A stretch of 64,000 bases of DNA from an uncultured Eggerthella sp. Its GTDB lineage: Bacteria; Actinomycetota; Coriobacteriia; Coriobacteriales; Eggerthellaceae. This document shows, piece by piece, positions 43,520 through 53,066 of the stretch. Position 1 is the first letter of the stretch. Every line of letters begins with the position of its first letter. Both the position numbers and the translations under genes were made by a program. The notes below the pieces were generated by a model. It saw only the letters and a list, made by a program, of their open reading frames with translations, did not search any database and was not told where the DNA came from. The stretch is from contig UQML01000009.1 of the NCBI GenBank assembly GCA_900542265.1, positions 3,111 to 67,110 on the forward strand, given 5' to 3'.

Positions 43520-43870
43520 AACCAGGACATGAAAATGTGGTGAGGTTAGATAGATGGGTAAGCTCCAGGAAAGTAAACTCTAGGTGAACTAAGCCCCATC
43601 GTCATCACGCCAATTCATGAGACTTATAAAGTAGGATGTGACGGTCAGCTTCCCGTACAAAGAACAGATACGAGTGGGTTGTTTTTGTACGCTTATGGCG
43701 TGTGAGCCACGCGCAAGAAACCAGTGCACAAACAATCAACCAAGGTGGTACCGCGAGAGTCTTTTTCGTCCTTGGATCATCGCTTCGGACATACGATATT
43801 GGGTAGACAGCCCGCACGTCGCATTTTTCCAAAGCGAGACCTGATCACAGGATGAAAAGGACTCTTTTTT
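43520..43870 (+). promoter_or_regulatory. T-box leader of pheST
   Basis: The conserved T-box sequence AGGTGGTACCGCG (43743-43755) carries TGGT (43746-43749), which would pair with ACCA of uncharged tRNA-Phe. Stem I is recognisable by GTGGTGA/TCATCAC (43537 and 43602) and GATGGG/CCCATC (43553 and 43595). TTC at 43614-43616 is in the right place for a Phe specifier, although it partly overlaps a possible lower helix. The antiterminator half TCGTCCTTGG overlaps a terminator of 15 bp (43757-43771 with 43850-43864, two G.U pairs) followed by TTTTTT. The stretch 43313-43519 before it shows no gene and should hold the promoter. Confidence 0.92.
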
Positions 43871-43911
43871 AGTTGGAAAGAAAGAGTTGTAAGAGAAAGG
43901 TGAGATGCCAC

Positions 43912-44973
43912 ATGGCTATTGTTGAAGAAGTCAACGCATTGCGTACTTCTACGCTTGATCGCATTGCAACAGCAGCTGATACGGAAGCACTTGAAGGCAT
44001 CCGTATTGAAGTAGTAGGCAAGTCAGGAACACTGACAAGCTATTTGCGTTCGATGGGGCAGGTGCCCAAAGAGGAGCGCGCCGAGGTCGGCAAGACCGTA
44101 AATGCGGTGCGTAATGAAGTGGAAGCGGCGCTTGAATCAAAGAAAGCAGCGCTTTCTGCAACTGAGCTTGAGGCAAAAATGGCGGCCGATGCAGTTGATA
44201 TCACCCTTCCTGGTCGCTCTCAGCAAATGGGCACGCGCCATTTAATTAACGCGATTACGGATGAAATTGCTGAGGTGTTCTTGGGCCTTGGTTATACGGT
44301 AGCAACTGGTCCTGAAGTTGAAACGGATTGGTATAACTTCACTGCGCTCAATGCTCCAGCTGACCATCCATCACGCTCTATGCAAGATACCTTTTATGTC
44401 GTGGATAAATCAGGCGATGAGGCTAATGTCAAAGGTGAGTCTGATGTATTGTTGCGTACGCAAACTTCTGGCGTACAGGTTCATGTGATGGAAGATCAAG
44501 AGCTTCCCATCTACATTATTGCGCCGGGTAAAGTATATCGTCGCGACGTGGCTGACCCATCGCACCTTCCTCAATTTACCCAGGTTGAAGGACTTGTCGT
44601 GGATAAGGGCATCACATTTGGTGACTTAAAAGGCACGCTGGATTACTTCTGCAAGCAGATGTTTGGGCCTGAGCGCAAAACGCGTTTCCGCGCACATTTC
44701 TTCCCGTTTACCGAGCCTTCAGCAGAGGTCGATGTGTCATGCGGCATCTGTCATGGAGAAGGTTGTCGTATGTGTAAAGGCACGGGCTGGCTTGAAATCT
44801 TGGGCTGCGGCATGGTTGATCCAAACGTATTGCGCATGTCCGGTATTGATCCTGAAGTCTACTCCGGTTTTGCGTTTGGTGTTGGCGTTGAGCGCGTCGC
44901 GTGCTTGAAATATAACGTTCCTGATTTGCGCATGCTTCTTGAAGGCGACATGCGTTTCTTGCGTCAATTCTAG
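43912..44973 (+). CDS. pheS: Phenylalanyl-tRNA synthetase alpha subunit
   Basis: PheS is the catalytic subunit of the alpha2beta2 class II synthetase. The 353-residue product has an N-terminal coiled coil (residues 1-90), motif 1 around GTRHLINAITDEIAEVFLGL, motif 2 (FRAHFFPFTEPSAEVDVSC) and motif 3 (GFAFGVGVERVACLKY). A Cys-rich loop, CGICHGEGCRMCKGTGW, looks like a small metal site. The start at ATG 43912 has AAGGTGAG 7 nt upstream; a longer frame from 43873 lacks this. The operon with pheT is under T-box control. Confidence 0.97.
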   Translation: MAIVEEVNALRTSTLDRIATAADTEALEGIRIEVVGKSGTLTSYLRSMGQVPKEERAEVGKTVNAVRNEVEAALESKKAALSATELEAKMAADAVDITLPGRSQQMGTRHLINAITDEIAEVFLGLGYTVATGPEVETDWYNFTALNAPADHPSRSMQDTFYVVDKSGDEANVKGESDVLLRTQTSGVQVHVMEDQELPIYIIAPGKVYRRDVADPSHLPQFTQVEGLVVDKGITFGDLKGTLDYFCKQMFGPERKTRFRAHFFPFTEPSAEVDVSCGICHGEGCRMCKGTGWLEILGCGMVDPNVLRMSGIDPEVYSGFAFGVGVERVACLKYNVPDLRMLLEGDMRFLRQF

Positions 44974-44984
44974 GAGGTCATACT

Positions 44985-47486
44985 ATGAGAGTTTCCTTAA
45001 AATGGCTTGAAAACTACGTCGCCGTTCCTTCTGACTTAAAGGCATTTTGCGATCCTCTTGATTTAACCGGTACCGGTGTTGAAGGGGTAGAGCGCACAGG
45101 AGATGCCTTTGATCACGTGGTCACAGGCGTTGTTCTTGAAAAAGAAGCCCATCCTGATTCTGATCATATGTGGGTTACCAAGGTGGATGTGGGAGAAGAT
45201 GAACCCCTCCAAATTGTGTGTGGTGCTCAAAACTTCAACCAGGGTGACCACATTGTCGTCGCCAAAATTGGCGCGGTGCTTCCTGGGGATTTCAAAATTA
45301 AAAAGTCAAAGCTCCGTGGCGTTGTGTCTATGGGCATGAATTGCTCTGCGCGTGAGTTGGGTATTGGCTCAGATCACGATGGCATTATGATTTTGCCTCC
45401 TGACGCTCCGGTAGGCGTTCCTTTTGCTGACTACATGAAGCTTGCTGATACGGTGCTTGATCTTGAGATCACGCCTAACCGTCCTGATTGCTTATCCATG
45501 GTGGGCATGGCGCGCGAGGTGGGCGCTATGTATCAGGAGGACTTCGAAAATCCGCTTAGCTCTATGGCTGCTGAACTCCACGAGGACCCATCACTTCCTA
45601 AGACCGCAGACCTTGCAACTGTTGAGATTGCTGATGCAAACCGCTGCAAGCGCTATACGGCACGCGTGATCAAAAACGTCAAAGTTGGTCCATCTCCCGA
45701 CTGGTTGGCTGAGCGCGTCACGGCTGCCGGCGCTCGTTCCATTAATAATGTGGTCGATGTCACCAACTATATCCTTTTCCTCTTTGGACAGCCTTTACAT
45801 GCTTTTGATTACGACAAAATTGCAGATCAAGCAGGCGATGGGGCAGCCAATACTGCAACTGCCAATGCTGTGGCTGGCTCTGGTGTAGCGCACATCATCG
45901 TCCGTCCTGCTCACGAGAGAGAAATCCTTACCACCCTTGATGGGGAAGAGCGTGCTCTCACTCCTGATATGACCGTTATTTCTACTCCTGAGCACGCTAT
46001 TGCCCTTGCAGGTGTCATGGGTGGTCTTGACTCTGAGGTTACGGATAACACTACAACGGTACTCTTGGAGACCGCAACCTTTAATCCTGGTCATACCTCA
46101 CGTACCTCGCGTAACCTAGGTCTCATCTCTGAGGCTTCTATGCGTTATGAGCGTGGCGTGGATGATAACCCCATCGCCACTATCGCTGATGCTGCAGCCG
46201 CGCTTCTTGCTGAGGTGTCTGGCGGTAGTGTGTGCGAAGGTCTTGTGGATGTCTACCCTGAGCAGACCATGCCTGTTGAGCTTACCTTTAGAATTCCACG
46301 TTTCCAGGCCATGATGGGTGCTGAGATTCCGCGTGATTTCATTGTGGATATCTTAGAGCGTCTTGGTTGTAAGGTTACCTACTCTGATCATGACGCTGAC
46401 GTGCTTGACGTTACCGCGCCAACCTTCCGTCCTGATCTTGAGCGCGAGATTGATCTCTATGAGGAAGTTTTGCGTCTCTATGGCATGGATCGTATTCCTG
46501 CGACGCTTCCAGGTGGTCGTGGTCGTGTGGGCACGCGTTCAGTTGATGAGCAGAAGCTCGATATCATTAACAACACCATGCGTGCTTCCGGTTTGAATGA
46601 GACCATGACCTACTCGTTTGCAGACCCGCATGAGCTTGAAGATTTGCGTCTTCCGCTTGATGGCTTGGGCGAGCCTGTTGAGCTCATGAACCCGCTCAAT
46701 GCTGAGCAGTCCGTCATGCGTCAATCTATTATCCCCGGTCTTTTGCGCAGTGTCTCCTACAATCAAAACCGCGGCGTGAAAAACGTCGAGCTCTACGAAA
46801 CGGGCGTAGTCTTCTTTGGCGCTGAGGGCAAGAAAAAGCCCAAAGAGCGCCGTCGTCTTGCTGCGGTGCTTGCGGGTGCTATGGGTGATCCTGCGTGGAA
46901 TAATACCCCTGCTCCCTTTGATTTCTTCGACGGCAAAGGCGTGATTGAAAATCTTATTCGCGAGCTTGCTATTCCTAAAGCTCGTTTTAAGGCACTATCT
47001 GCCGATGAGGCACCACACTTGCAGCCTGGTCGTGCAGCGCAAGTGCTTTCTGGCGGTACAGTGCTTGGTTGGGTAGGCGAGATTCATCCGCTTGCTGCCA
47101 AGGCTTTTGATGCTGAGGCACCGGTGGTTGCTTTTGAGCTCGATCTTGATAAGCTCATTAGCACCAGTCAGCCCGCGCGTGACTACAAAGAAGTTCCTGT
47201 GTTCCCGGCGGTTACCATGGATGTTGCTTTTGTGGTTGATGAAGACGTCACTAACGAGCGCCTCATGCAGTGCATCTCATCTGCGGGTGGCAAGTTGTTA
47301 GACTCTGCCGCGTTATTTGATGTTTATAGAAGCGATGAGAAACTGGGTGCTGGCAAGAAATCCATGGCTTACGCCCTTGAATATCGCGCAGCTGATAGAA
47401 CCCTCACCTCCGAAGAGGTCGAAAAGCAACACGACAAGCTTATCACTAAGGTCTGCAAAGCAACGGGTGCAGAGGTTCGCGGCTAA
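44985..47486 (+). CDS. pheT: Phenylalanyl-tRNA synthetase beta subunit
   Basis: PheT binds tRNA-Phe and edits Tyr-tRNA-Phe. The 833-residue chain contains the N-terminal EMAP-like tRNA-binding domain (residues 40-150, KEAHPDSDHMWVTKVDVG), B3/B4 editing domain (residues 210-400), B5, the catalytic-like core, and the C-terminal anticodon-binding FDX-ACB domain (FPAVTMDVAFVVDE to the end). Length is typical. TAGGAGGTC lies before the ATG, and the gap after pheS is 11 nt. Confidence 0.97.
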   Translation: MRVSLKWLENYVAVPSDLKAFCDPLDLTGTGVEGVERTGDAFDHVVTGVVLEKEAHPDSDHMWVTKVDVGEDEPLQIVCGAQNFNQGDHIVVAKIGAVLPGDFKIKKSKLRGVVSMGMNCSARELGIGSDHDGIMILPPDAPVGVPFADYMKLADTVLDLEITPNRPDCLSMVGMAREVGAMYQEDFENPLSSMAAELHEDPSLPKTADLATVEIADANRCKRYTARVIKNVKVGPSPDWLAERVTAAGARSINNVVDVTNYILFLFGQPLHAFDYDKIADQAGDGAANTATANAVAGSGVAHIIVRPAHEREILTTLDGEERALTPDMTVISTPEHAIALAGVMGGLDSEVTDNTTTVLLETATFNPGHTSRTSRNLGLISEASMRYERGVDDNPIATIADAAAALLAEVSGGSVCEGLVDVYPEQTMPVELTFRIPRFQAMMGAEIPRDFIVDILERLGCKVTYSDHDADVLDVTAPTFRPDLEREIDLYEEVLRLYGMDRIPATLPGGRGRVGTRSVDEQKLDIINNTMRASGLNETMTYSFADPHELEDLRLPLDGLGEPVELMNPLNAEQSVMRQSIIPGLLRSVSYNQNRGVKNVELYETGVVFFGAEGKKKPKERRRLAAVLAGAMGDPAWNNTPAPFDFFDGKGVIENLIRELAIPKARFKALSADEAPHLQPGRAAQVLSGGTVLGWVGEIHPLAAKAFDAEAPVVAFELDLDKLISTSQPARDYKEVPVFPAVTMDVAFVVDEDVTNERLMQCISSAGGKLLDSAALFDVYRSDEKLGAGKKSMAYALEYRAADRTLTSEEVEKQHDKLITKVCKATGAEVRG

Positions 47487-47548
47487 AAGGACAACGAATA
47501 CAAGTTGCTGGAGTTGCGAGAGCGAGTTGTGAGTTAGCTCTTCAAAAA

Positions 47549-47568
47549 GGCTTCAATTAATTGAAGCC
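47549..47568. repeat. 20-bp perfect palindrome after pheT
   Basis: GGCTTCAATTAATTGAAGCC is a complete self-complementary 20-mer 62 nt after the pheT stop. It is preceded by AAAAA and lacks a U tract on the plus strand. It may be an mRNA 3' hairpin or a terminator acting on the minus strand. Confidence 0.6.
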
Positions 47569-47600
47569 CGAGTAGTAGAACAACGCAATATGAATTACTG

Positions 47601-47660
47601 ATGCCGCATGGTTTGCGATTGGCGTAAAGGGATGCAAACCGTGCGGCATTTGTTGCTTTC
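47601..47660 (+). terminator. Strong hairpin, likely pheT terminator
   Basis: ATGCCGCATGGTTTGC (47601-47616) pairs with GCAAACCGTGCGGCAT (47634-47649) through 16 bp with a single G.U pair. The tail TTGTTGCTTTC is T-rich but broken. The 47661-47897 stretch is the long leader region of the first adhesin. Confidence 0.7.
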
Positions 47661-47857
47661 TATGAGGACTTGTGGCTTAAAGAGCGAACGGACGAGGTGT
47701 GACAAGGTGTTCGTTCGTTTCAAATTTATTTCTTTTTGTGATCAGATGCTTTAAAATATGCGCCATCTTTCATTATCGGGCAATAGCAGAAATCTATCCA
47801 AATAAGCACGATATGGAGAGAATAGCGATTACAACTTCTTTCATGGTATTTGGATAG

Positions 47858-47897
47858 AGAATCAGTTTATGGTGATTCTGCTTGAAAGAAGGTTGCT
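47858..47897 (+). promoter_or_regulatory. Leader hairpin and conserved 5' end of adhesin 1
   Basis: AGAATCA/TGATTCT (47858 and 47873) forms a hairpin whose 3' arm runs into TCTGCTTGAAAG, exactly 21 nt before the start codon. The same dodecamer at the same distance precedes adhesin 2. A larger dyad of ATCCAAAT/ATTTGGAT lies outside it. A shared leader suggests common post-transcriptional control. Confidence 0.55.
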
Positions 47898-50800
47898 ATG
47901 GAGCACATTGGTAAGAAAAGCTTGCTGGTAACGCTTGCATTTATTCTGGCTTCAACCCTCATGATCCCTCTGGGGGGGGGTTCTCAACGAGTTGCTTGGG
48001 CGGATGAAATAAACCAAACAGATGGTATAAAAGCGCAAAATGAAGGTAAATCGAACGACCAAGAAAACCTTGGAACACTCAATATCACTTCAGGGCGTGC
48101 TCATATTGTGTCTACAAATGGGAATACCGTTGTGTATTCATTTCCGAATTTGACAGTTAATTGTTCGGATGCATCAAAGAAGTTCTCTTCTATCACGGTT
48201 CAATTCACTTCTGCTATTGGGAACAATGATCTTATCGGCTTTGACAAAAATCATAATCCAACGGTAACAACGATTGATGCAGCTGATACAAGTGCTGGCT
48301 TTGTAGCATATGGCGGGAGCAAACATGGCAACCGTTCGATCAATAACGAAAAGGGTGCAACAGCAGCTGAGTGGCAAACGTTTTTGCGTAACTATCTGAC
48401 CATTCAATTAGCAAATAAGGAGAACAGCGCTACATTGAGAATGATCGTAAGTCCAACACCAGTAACTGAGACATACGATTTCCGTGCAGAGACTGGACAT
48501 TATTATAAGTATGTTCATGTTCCGGGTAGCAGCTCTAAAGCTCAGACAGTCTCATGGCATACTGCTTATGAAGCGGCGGCGAATTCAACGTATATGGGGA
48601 TGCAAGGCTATCTCGTAACAGTCACTTCAGAGGCTGAACAAAAATTTATTTCTGCGCTGATCAACTCACGTACTTGGATTGGTGGCACGTCGTGGCCTAC
48701 TTACACTGGTGTGGCAAATAGTCATCCGCAATCCTCAGGTTCGGGAAAGCCAGTTTCTTACTACTGGGTTTGTGGACCTGAGAAGGGCCAATTGATTGCA
48801 AGTGGAAATGCGGCTTCGGGTGGTTTCAATACTTCAGCATCAAGTAGAGGTATGTACGCATATTTTACGGGTTCAGAACCTAATAACGCTTCAGGCATTG
48901 GCACGATAAACGGGGATGATCGGGGCGAAGCCTTTATTCATATGTATGAGAATGGTACATGGAACGACTATCCTGATACCCCTTATGGTGGCAGCCATTA
49001 TGTGCAAGGATACATTATCGAATACGGTGGTATGGAGGGCGATAAAAAGCCTGATACTGGCGATAACACTGGTGGCTCAGGAGACGTTGATATCGATCTC
49101 GATTTAGAAGTTAATATTGATATCACGCTTACCAAGCCGGATCGCATCGTAACTGAAGTTAAAGACACAGTGGTTGGACAGCCGGTTGTAGTTAAAGACA
49201 CTGCTGCATCAGGTGAGGTAGTCACTATTGTTGGCTATGACGATAAAGGTCTTGAAAAGACAGAACCAACAAAGGTTGAACATATATTTAAGAAGCTTAA
49301 GCCAAATGCTTCAGGTGCTGCGGATACTGATTGGATAGAAGTGCCTGAAGATGAACTGCTTGATGGAGTTCCCTATCATGCAGGAACTTATAAGGTGTTT
49401 TCTAATGCAATTTATTCCAAGCTTCAAAATGAGGATCCTGTTCCTTATGACCAAGGTTCAGCAACCTTTACTATTGCTCCAAAAGAAATTGATGTAACTA
49501 CGACAGCCACATCGCCAACTGACCCTTCTGCTCCTGATGCAACACAGCCTGCAGAAATTGAGGACATAAATGGCGCAAAGATAGAAGTGGCACCGCGTAA
49601 TTTTGATAAGGTTTACGACGGTACAACCGATTGGCTCGGTGCACAGAACTTTAATATTTCTGATGCGTTAGTAAACAATGGCCAGGCTTACGTGGCCTTT
49701 ACTGCGGCTGCTTACGATAATGCAGATAGCGGCAAGCGCTCGCTTGTGTTGGAAGGTGTTGAGCTTAAAGGGAAGAACGCTGGCGACTACACGATTAAAG
49801 GAATCACGGCTGATAAGAAGTTGACGGTTCAAGGTGCTATCACGCCGCGTGATTTGGTTGTTTCGACATCATACGTAGTTCGTGGATTGCCTGTGACTAC
49901 GTGGAAAACGGGCGTGCCTATGACGGATGGCTCGGTGACTAGTCCTTTGACTTCTGATCTCTTTGCTCATAACGTTGGTACTGCAATGCAGGCACAAGTC
50001 CAGCTCGTAAATGGTAAGCGCGTATGGCCAGACAATCTTGTTGCTCCTACTGATACTGTGGTCGACGTATTGGGTATTGCTTCCTATACCTCAAAGACCA
50101 AAGGTGGTTTGACGCTTCTGTCGAGCAATCCTCAAAAAGGGGCGTATCAGTTAATTCCAAACTTTAGCAAGGTCGCTCAAGCGAGCGATGGACAGTTCTA
50201 CACCAATAAAGAAGTGAGCGGAGCTGATGTTATCTCCGTGATGGTGCACAACTATCGCGTAATCTTCAACAATGGGGTTTTGTCCGTTGAGGGCGCTCAG
50301 CCTAACAATTTGACCGAAGACGAAAACGGAAATCCTGATCCTATTGTCATCACTAAACCAGTAACAGATCCTGACAAGCCGGGCACTAAGCCAGTGGGTG
50401 AGGACGAGATCAAAGATATCATCAATGATCATTTCGATCCTGACCCAAGCAATCCAACCAATGTGATCCCTGAGGATGTAGATCCTATTATCACGATCAC
50501 CAAGGGCGGTATCGTACTCGATGAGATTGATCCTACCGAGCCTGGTGAGTATCACATCCATGTGGTTTATCCGGATCCTGATGGAACGGATACCGAGGTG
50601 GATATTGTCTACATTATTGAGCCTGAAGATACTCCAAGTGAAACAACACAGGTGTATACCGTGTCTACTAAGATCAAGGGTGTTGTTAATGGTGCGGTAA
50701 TAACGCCAACACAGAATGTCGAGAAGGGTGCATCAGCTCATGTTGAGTGGACCGCCCCTAACTACGCTTACGTTGCTTTGGTTGAAGTTGACGGTAAGAC

Positions 50801-52826
50801 AGTTGCTAATACCGGATCTTTTGATTTTGCTGATGTGGCAGCCAATCATGAGGTTGTTGTCACTTTTGCTGATATGCCAGACATTGAGGGAAGTTCCACC
50901 AATGGTTTCTATACCATTACCGTCAACAAGTACGGTGGTTCTAAAGGTGTTACGGTAAGTCCTTCACAAGTTGTGACGAGTGGCAAAGCAAGCCAGATTA
51001 CCTGGCAGCCTGAGGAGGGGTACAAAGTTACCTCAGTCATGATTGATGGCAAGCCGATTGACTCATCGATCATAGAGCGAGGAAGCTACACGTTTGCGGA
51101 AGTTTCAGCGAACCATGTGGTTGATGTAATTTTTGCACCGGTTGATTCTCAGACCAAAATGAGCCAAACCGACCTTTTGATATCGACTCAAATTGTGGGT
51201 GGGCCAGGTAATATCACGGGTGGTTCGACCGTCTCTAAAGGTGAAAGCTATGACGTTGCGTGGAATCCTGTGATTCAAACTACAACTGATCCCGATGACC
51301 CAACGTATGCCGTCTACGAAGTAGAAAAGATTGAAGTAAATGGCGTTGAGGCTGCAGGATCCAATGATATGCATCTGACGCTCGACAATATTAAAGAGAA
51401 CAAAAACGTTGTCGTTACCATGAAGCCCGTTATCTACAATGTTTCAATTTTGACGTATGGTAATGGTAGTGCCTCTCCATCGGCAAGCTTCTATAAGGGT
51501 CAAAAGTATATGGGAATCGCCGCTGTGCCTCATAGCGGATCTCATATTTCTTATATTGAAGTCGATGGAGTAAAGCAGTTTGATGAACGTGATAATCAAA
51601 ATGGCGCAAGTGGCCAAAGTGCCTTGAATGTTCTTTCGCAGAGTGTTACTACTGCTTTGGGTGCGTCTTTAACTAAAGCGGGTGTTGTACCAGCCGATAA
51701 ACCAGCTGATAATGCAGTAGTGTCTGAAGCAGGCAACGTTACTAATGCAGCAACCGATCCTGTCATCGACTCGGCTACCAAGGGAGATTCAGTAGAGGGC
51801 GCAGCTTCTGATGAAAATTCGGCTTCAGAAAGTTCTGGAGAGGTAGCTTCCTCTGAAAACGCTGCGTTTGATGTTGAGACCCAAGCAACAGCGTTGGTAA
51901 CTACGACGGCAGAGGCAACAGCGGCAGTCTATGCTCCCGAAAATACTACTATTAAGGCTGCTAATACACAAACGCTCGATATGGATTTCGAAGGTATTGC
52001 TAAACCTCATGTGGTAAAGGTGTACTTTGCAGAAGGTACCAGCCAGGTAAATCCTGATGAAATTCAAAATAAGGGAAATGTTGTAACGATCATTCCTGGC
52101 ATTGAAGGTGGTCCCGGTCAGATTACCGGAGGTGGCGTAGTTGACAAAGATGACCCGGGCACTATTACCTGGACGCTTCCTGATGGATATGAAACCGAAG
52201 CAATCGTGATTGATGGCACTTCTTATCCAGTAGATCCCGATACTAAAACTATTGATCTGAAAAATCCTGAGTACAGCAAGCTGCTTGATCCGAATACTGA
52301 CCACACCTTTACGGTGGAGGTCACCAAGCGTGTGCCTGGTGATGATGTTTTACCTGAGCCACGCGTTCCAAGTGATTCTGACGCGACTGATACCTTTACG
52401 GTTTCTACTAAATTGACGGGTGGTCCTGGCACTATCAGCGCAACTGGCATTATTAAAGCGGGTGATCCTTACACGGTGACCTGGAGTGCTGGTGAGGCAT
52501 CAGGGGTGAAATATCGTGTTGCAAAGGTTCTGATAGATGGGGTAGAGCAGCCAAGCTTATTACATGCAACTTCCTACACCTTTGAGGATCTTGCCGCCAA
52601 TCACACCATCGAGGTGATTCTCGAAGCTATTCCACAGGAACAGGATCCAGCCAACAATAATGACCAGACTGACGGCAAAGATAAGTCCAACCAGGATAAA
52701 ACCAACACGTCTTCTTCGACTTCTAAGACGGCAGACAGTGCTCCCATGCTGCCACTTCTCATGATGAGCGTTCTGGCAGCAAGCGTTTTAGTTGTAATGA
52801 GAAAGGTGACTAGCAAGAAGAATTAA
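47898..52826 (+). CDS. Giant surface protein 1 (C-type-lectin-like head, repeat stalk)
   Basis: The 1642-residue protein has a signal peptide cut at AWA-DE (residue 35), an N-terminal domain, a C-type-lectin-like domain at about 195-378 (GYLVTVTSEAEQKFI, WIGGTSW, YYWVCGPEKG, GSEPNNASG, GEAFIHMYENGTWND), a YDG-type region near 566 (DKVYDGTTDW), and six beta-rich repeats from about 917 to 1577 (pattern GGPGxI...VxKG...VTW...YxV..VxIDG...anH.VeV.F). The fourth is split by a disordered insert of about 110 residues. The C-terminus has SKTADSAP, a membrane helix and a basic tail, a non-canonical sorting signal. It is probably a carbohydrate- or host-binding adhesin. A run of nine G (47972-47980) lies in the signal-peptide codons, so expression may be phase variable. 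Confidence 0.85.
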   Translation: MEHIGKKSLLVTLAFILASTLMIPLGGGSQRVAWADEINQTDGIKAQNEGKSNDQENLGTLNITSGRAHIVSTNGNTVVYSFPNLTVNCSDASKKFSSITVQFTSAIGNNDLIGFDKNHNPTVTTIDAADTSAGFVAYGGSKHGNRSINNEKGATAAEWQTFLRNYLTIQLANKENSATLRMIVSPTPVTETYDFRAETGHYYKYVHVPGSSSKAQTVSWHTAYEAAANSTYMGMQGYLVTVTSEAEQKFISALINSRTWIGGTSWPTYTGVANSHPQSSGSGKPVSYYWVCGPEKGQLIASGNAASGGFNTSASSRGMYAYFTGSEPNNASGIGTINGDDRGEAFIHMYENGTWNDYPDTPYGGSHYVQGYIIEYGGMEGDKKPDTGDNTGGSGDVDIDLDLEVNIDITLTKPDRIVTEVKDTVVGQPVVVKDTAASGEVVTIVGYDDKGLEKTEPTKVEHIFKKLKPNASGAADTDWIEVPEDELLDGVPYHAGTYKVFSNAIYSKLQNEDPVPYDQGSATFTIAPKEIDVTTTATSPTDPSAPDATQPAEIEDINGAKIEVAPRNFDKVYDGTTDWLGAQNFNISDALVNNGQAYVAFTAAAYDNADSGKRSLVLEGVELKGKNAGDYTIKGITADKKLTVQGAITPRDLVVSTSYVVRGLPVTTWKTGVPMTDGSVTSPLTSDLFAHNVGTAMQAQVQLVNGKRVWPDNLVAPTDTVVDVLGIASYTSKTKGGLTLLSSNPQKGAYQLIPNFSKVAQASDGQFYTNKEVSGADVISVMVHNYRVIFNNGVLSVEGAQPNNLTEDENGNPDPIVITKPVTDPDKPGTKPVGEDEIKDIINDHFDPDPSNPTNVIPEDVDPIITITKGGIVLDEIDPTEPGEYHIHVVYPDPDGTDTEVDIVYIIEPEDTPSETTQVYTVSTKIKGVVNGAVITPTQNVEKGASAHVEWTAPNYAYVALVEVDGKTVANTGSFDFADVAANHEVVVTFADMPDIEGSSTNGFYTITVNKYGGSKGVTVSPSQVVTSGKASQITWQPEEGYKVTSVMIDGKPIDSSIIERGSYTFAEVSANHVVDVIFAPVDSQTKMSQTDLLISTQIVGGPGNITGGSTVSKGESYDVAWNPVIQTTTDPDDPTYAVYEVEKIEVNGVEAAGSNDMHLTLDNIKENKNVVVTMKPVIYNVSILTYGNGSASPSASFYKGQKYMGIAAVPHSGSHISYIEVDGVKQFDERDNQNGASGQSALNVLSQSVTTALGASLTKAGVVPADKPADNAVVSEAGNVTNAATDPVIDSATKGDSVEGAASDENSASESSGEVASSENAAFDVETQATALVTTTAEATAAVYAPENTTIKAANTQTLDMDFEGIAKPHVVKVYFAEGTSQVNPDEIQNKGNVVTIIPGIEGGPGQITGGGVVDKDDPGTITWTLPDGYETEAIVIDGTSYPVDPDTKTIDLKNPEYSKLLDPNTDHTFTVEVTKRVPGDDVLPEPRVPSDSDATDTFTVSTKLTGGPGTISATGIIKAGDPYTVTWSAGEASGVKYRVAKVLIDGVEQPSLLHATSYTFEDLAANHTIEVILEAIPQEQDPANNNDQTDGKDKSNQDKTNTSSSTSKTADSAPMLPLLMMSVLAASVLVVMRKVTSKKN

Positions 52827-52896
52827 GCCGAGAATACACCAAAGTGCTTAAAAGCTTTGGTAAAGGCTAGCCAATAACTATTTAGTATCGAAGTTT

Positions 52897-52961
52897 GGCG
52901 ATGGGAATTCGCGGGTTTGTAAGTCAGGTGAGGCTTTCAGAATCTGCGATACCCCATCGCC
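52897..52961. repeat. Inverted repeat built from two GCGATGGG octamers
   Basis: GGCGATGGG (52897-52905) and CCCATCGCC (52953-52961) are perfect complements. They would form a 9-bp stem around a 47-nt loop between adhesin 1 and the small membrane protein gene. A shorter dyad, CCAAAG/CTTTGG, lies at about 52839-52860. No other gene is seen in 52827-53066. Confidence 0.6.
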
Positions 52962-53066
52962 TTCTTGTCTCTTGTCTATCAAGATTAGGGAGTCGGTCGG
53001 TATGGGTAGAGTTTTATGGCACAATACTAGCTTGATAGATTTCGATGTTAGGTGAAATGCAGGGTA

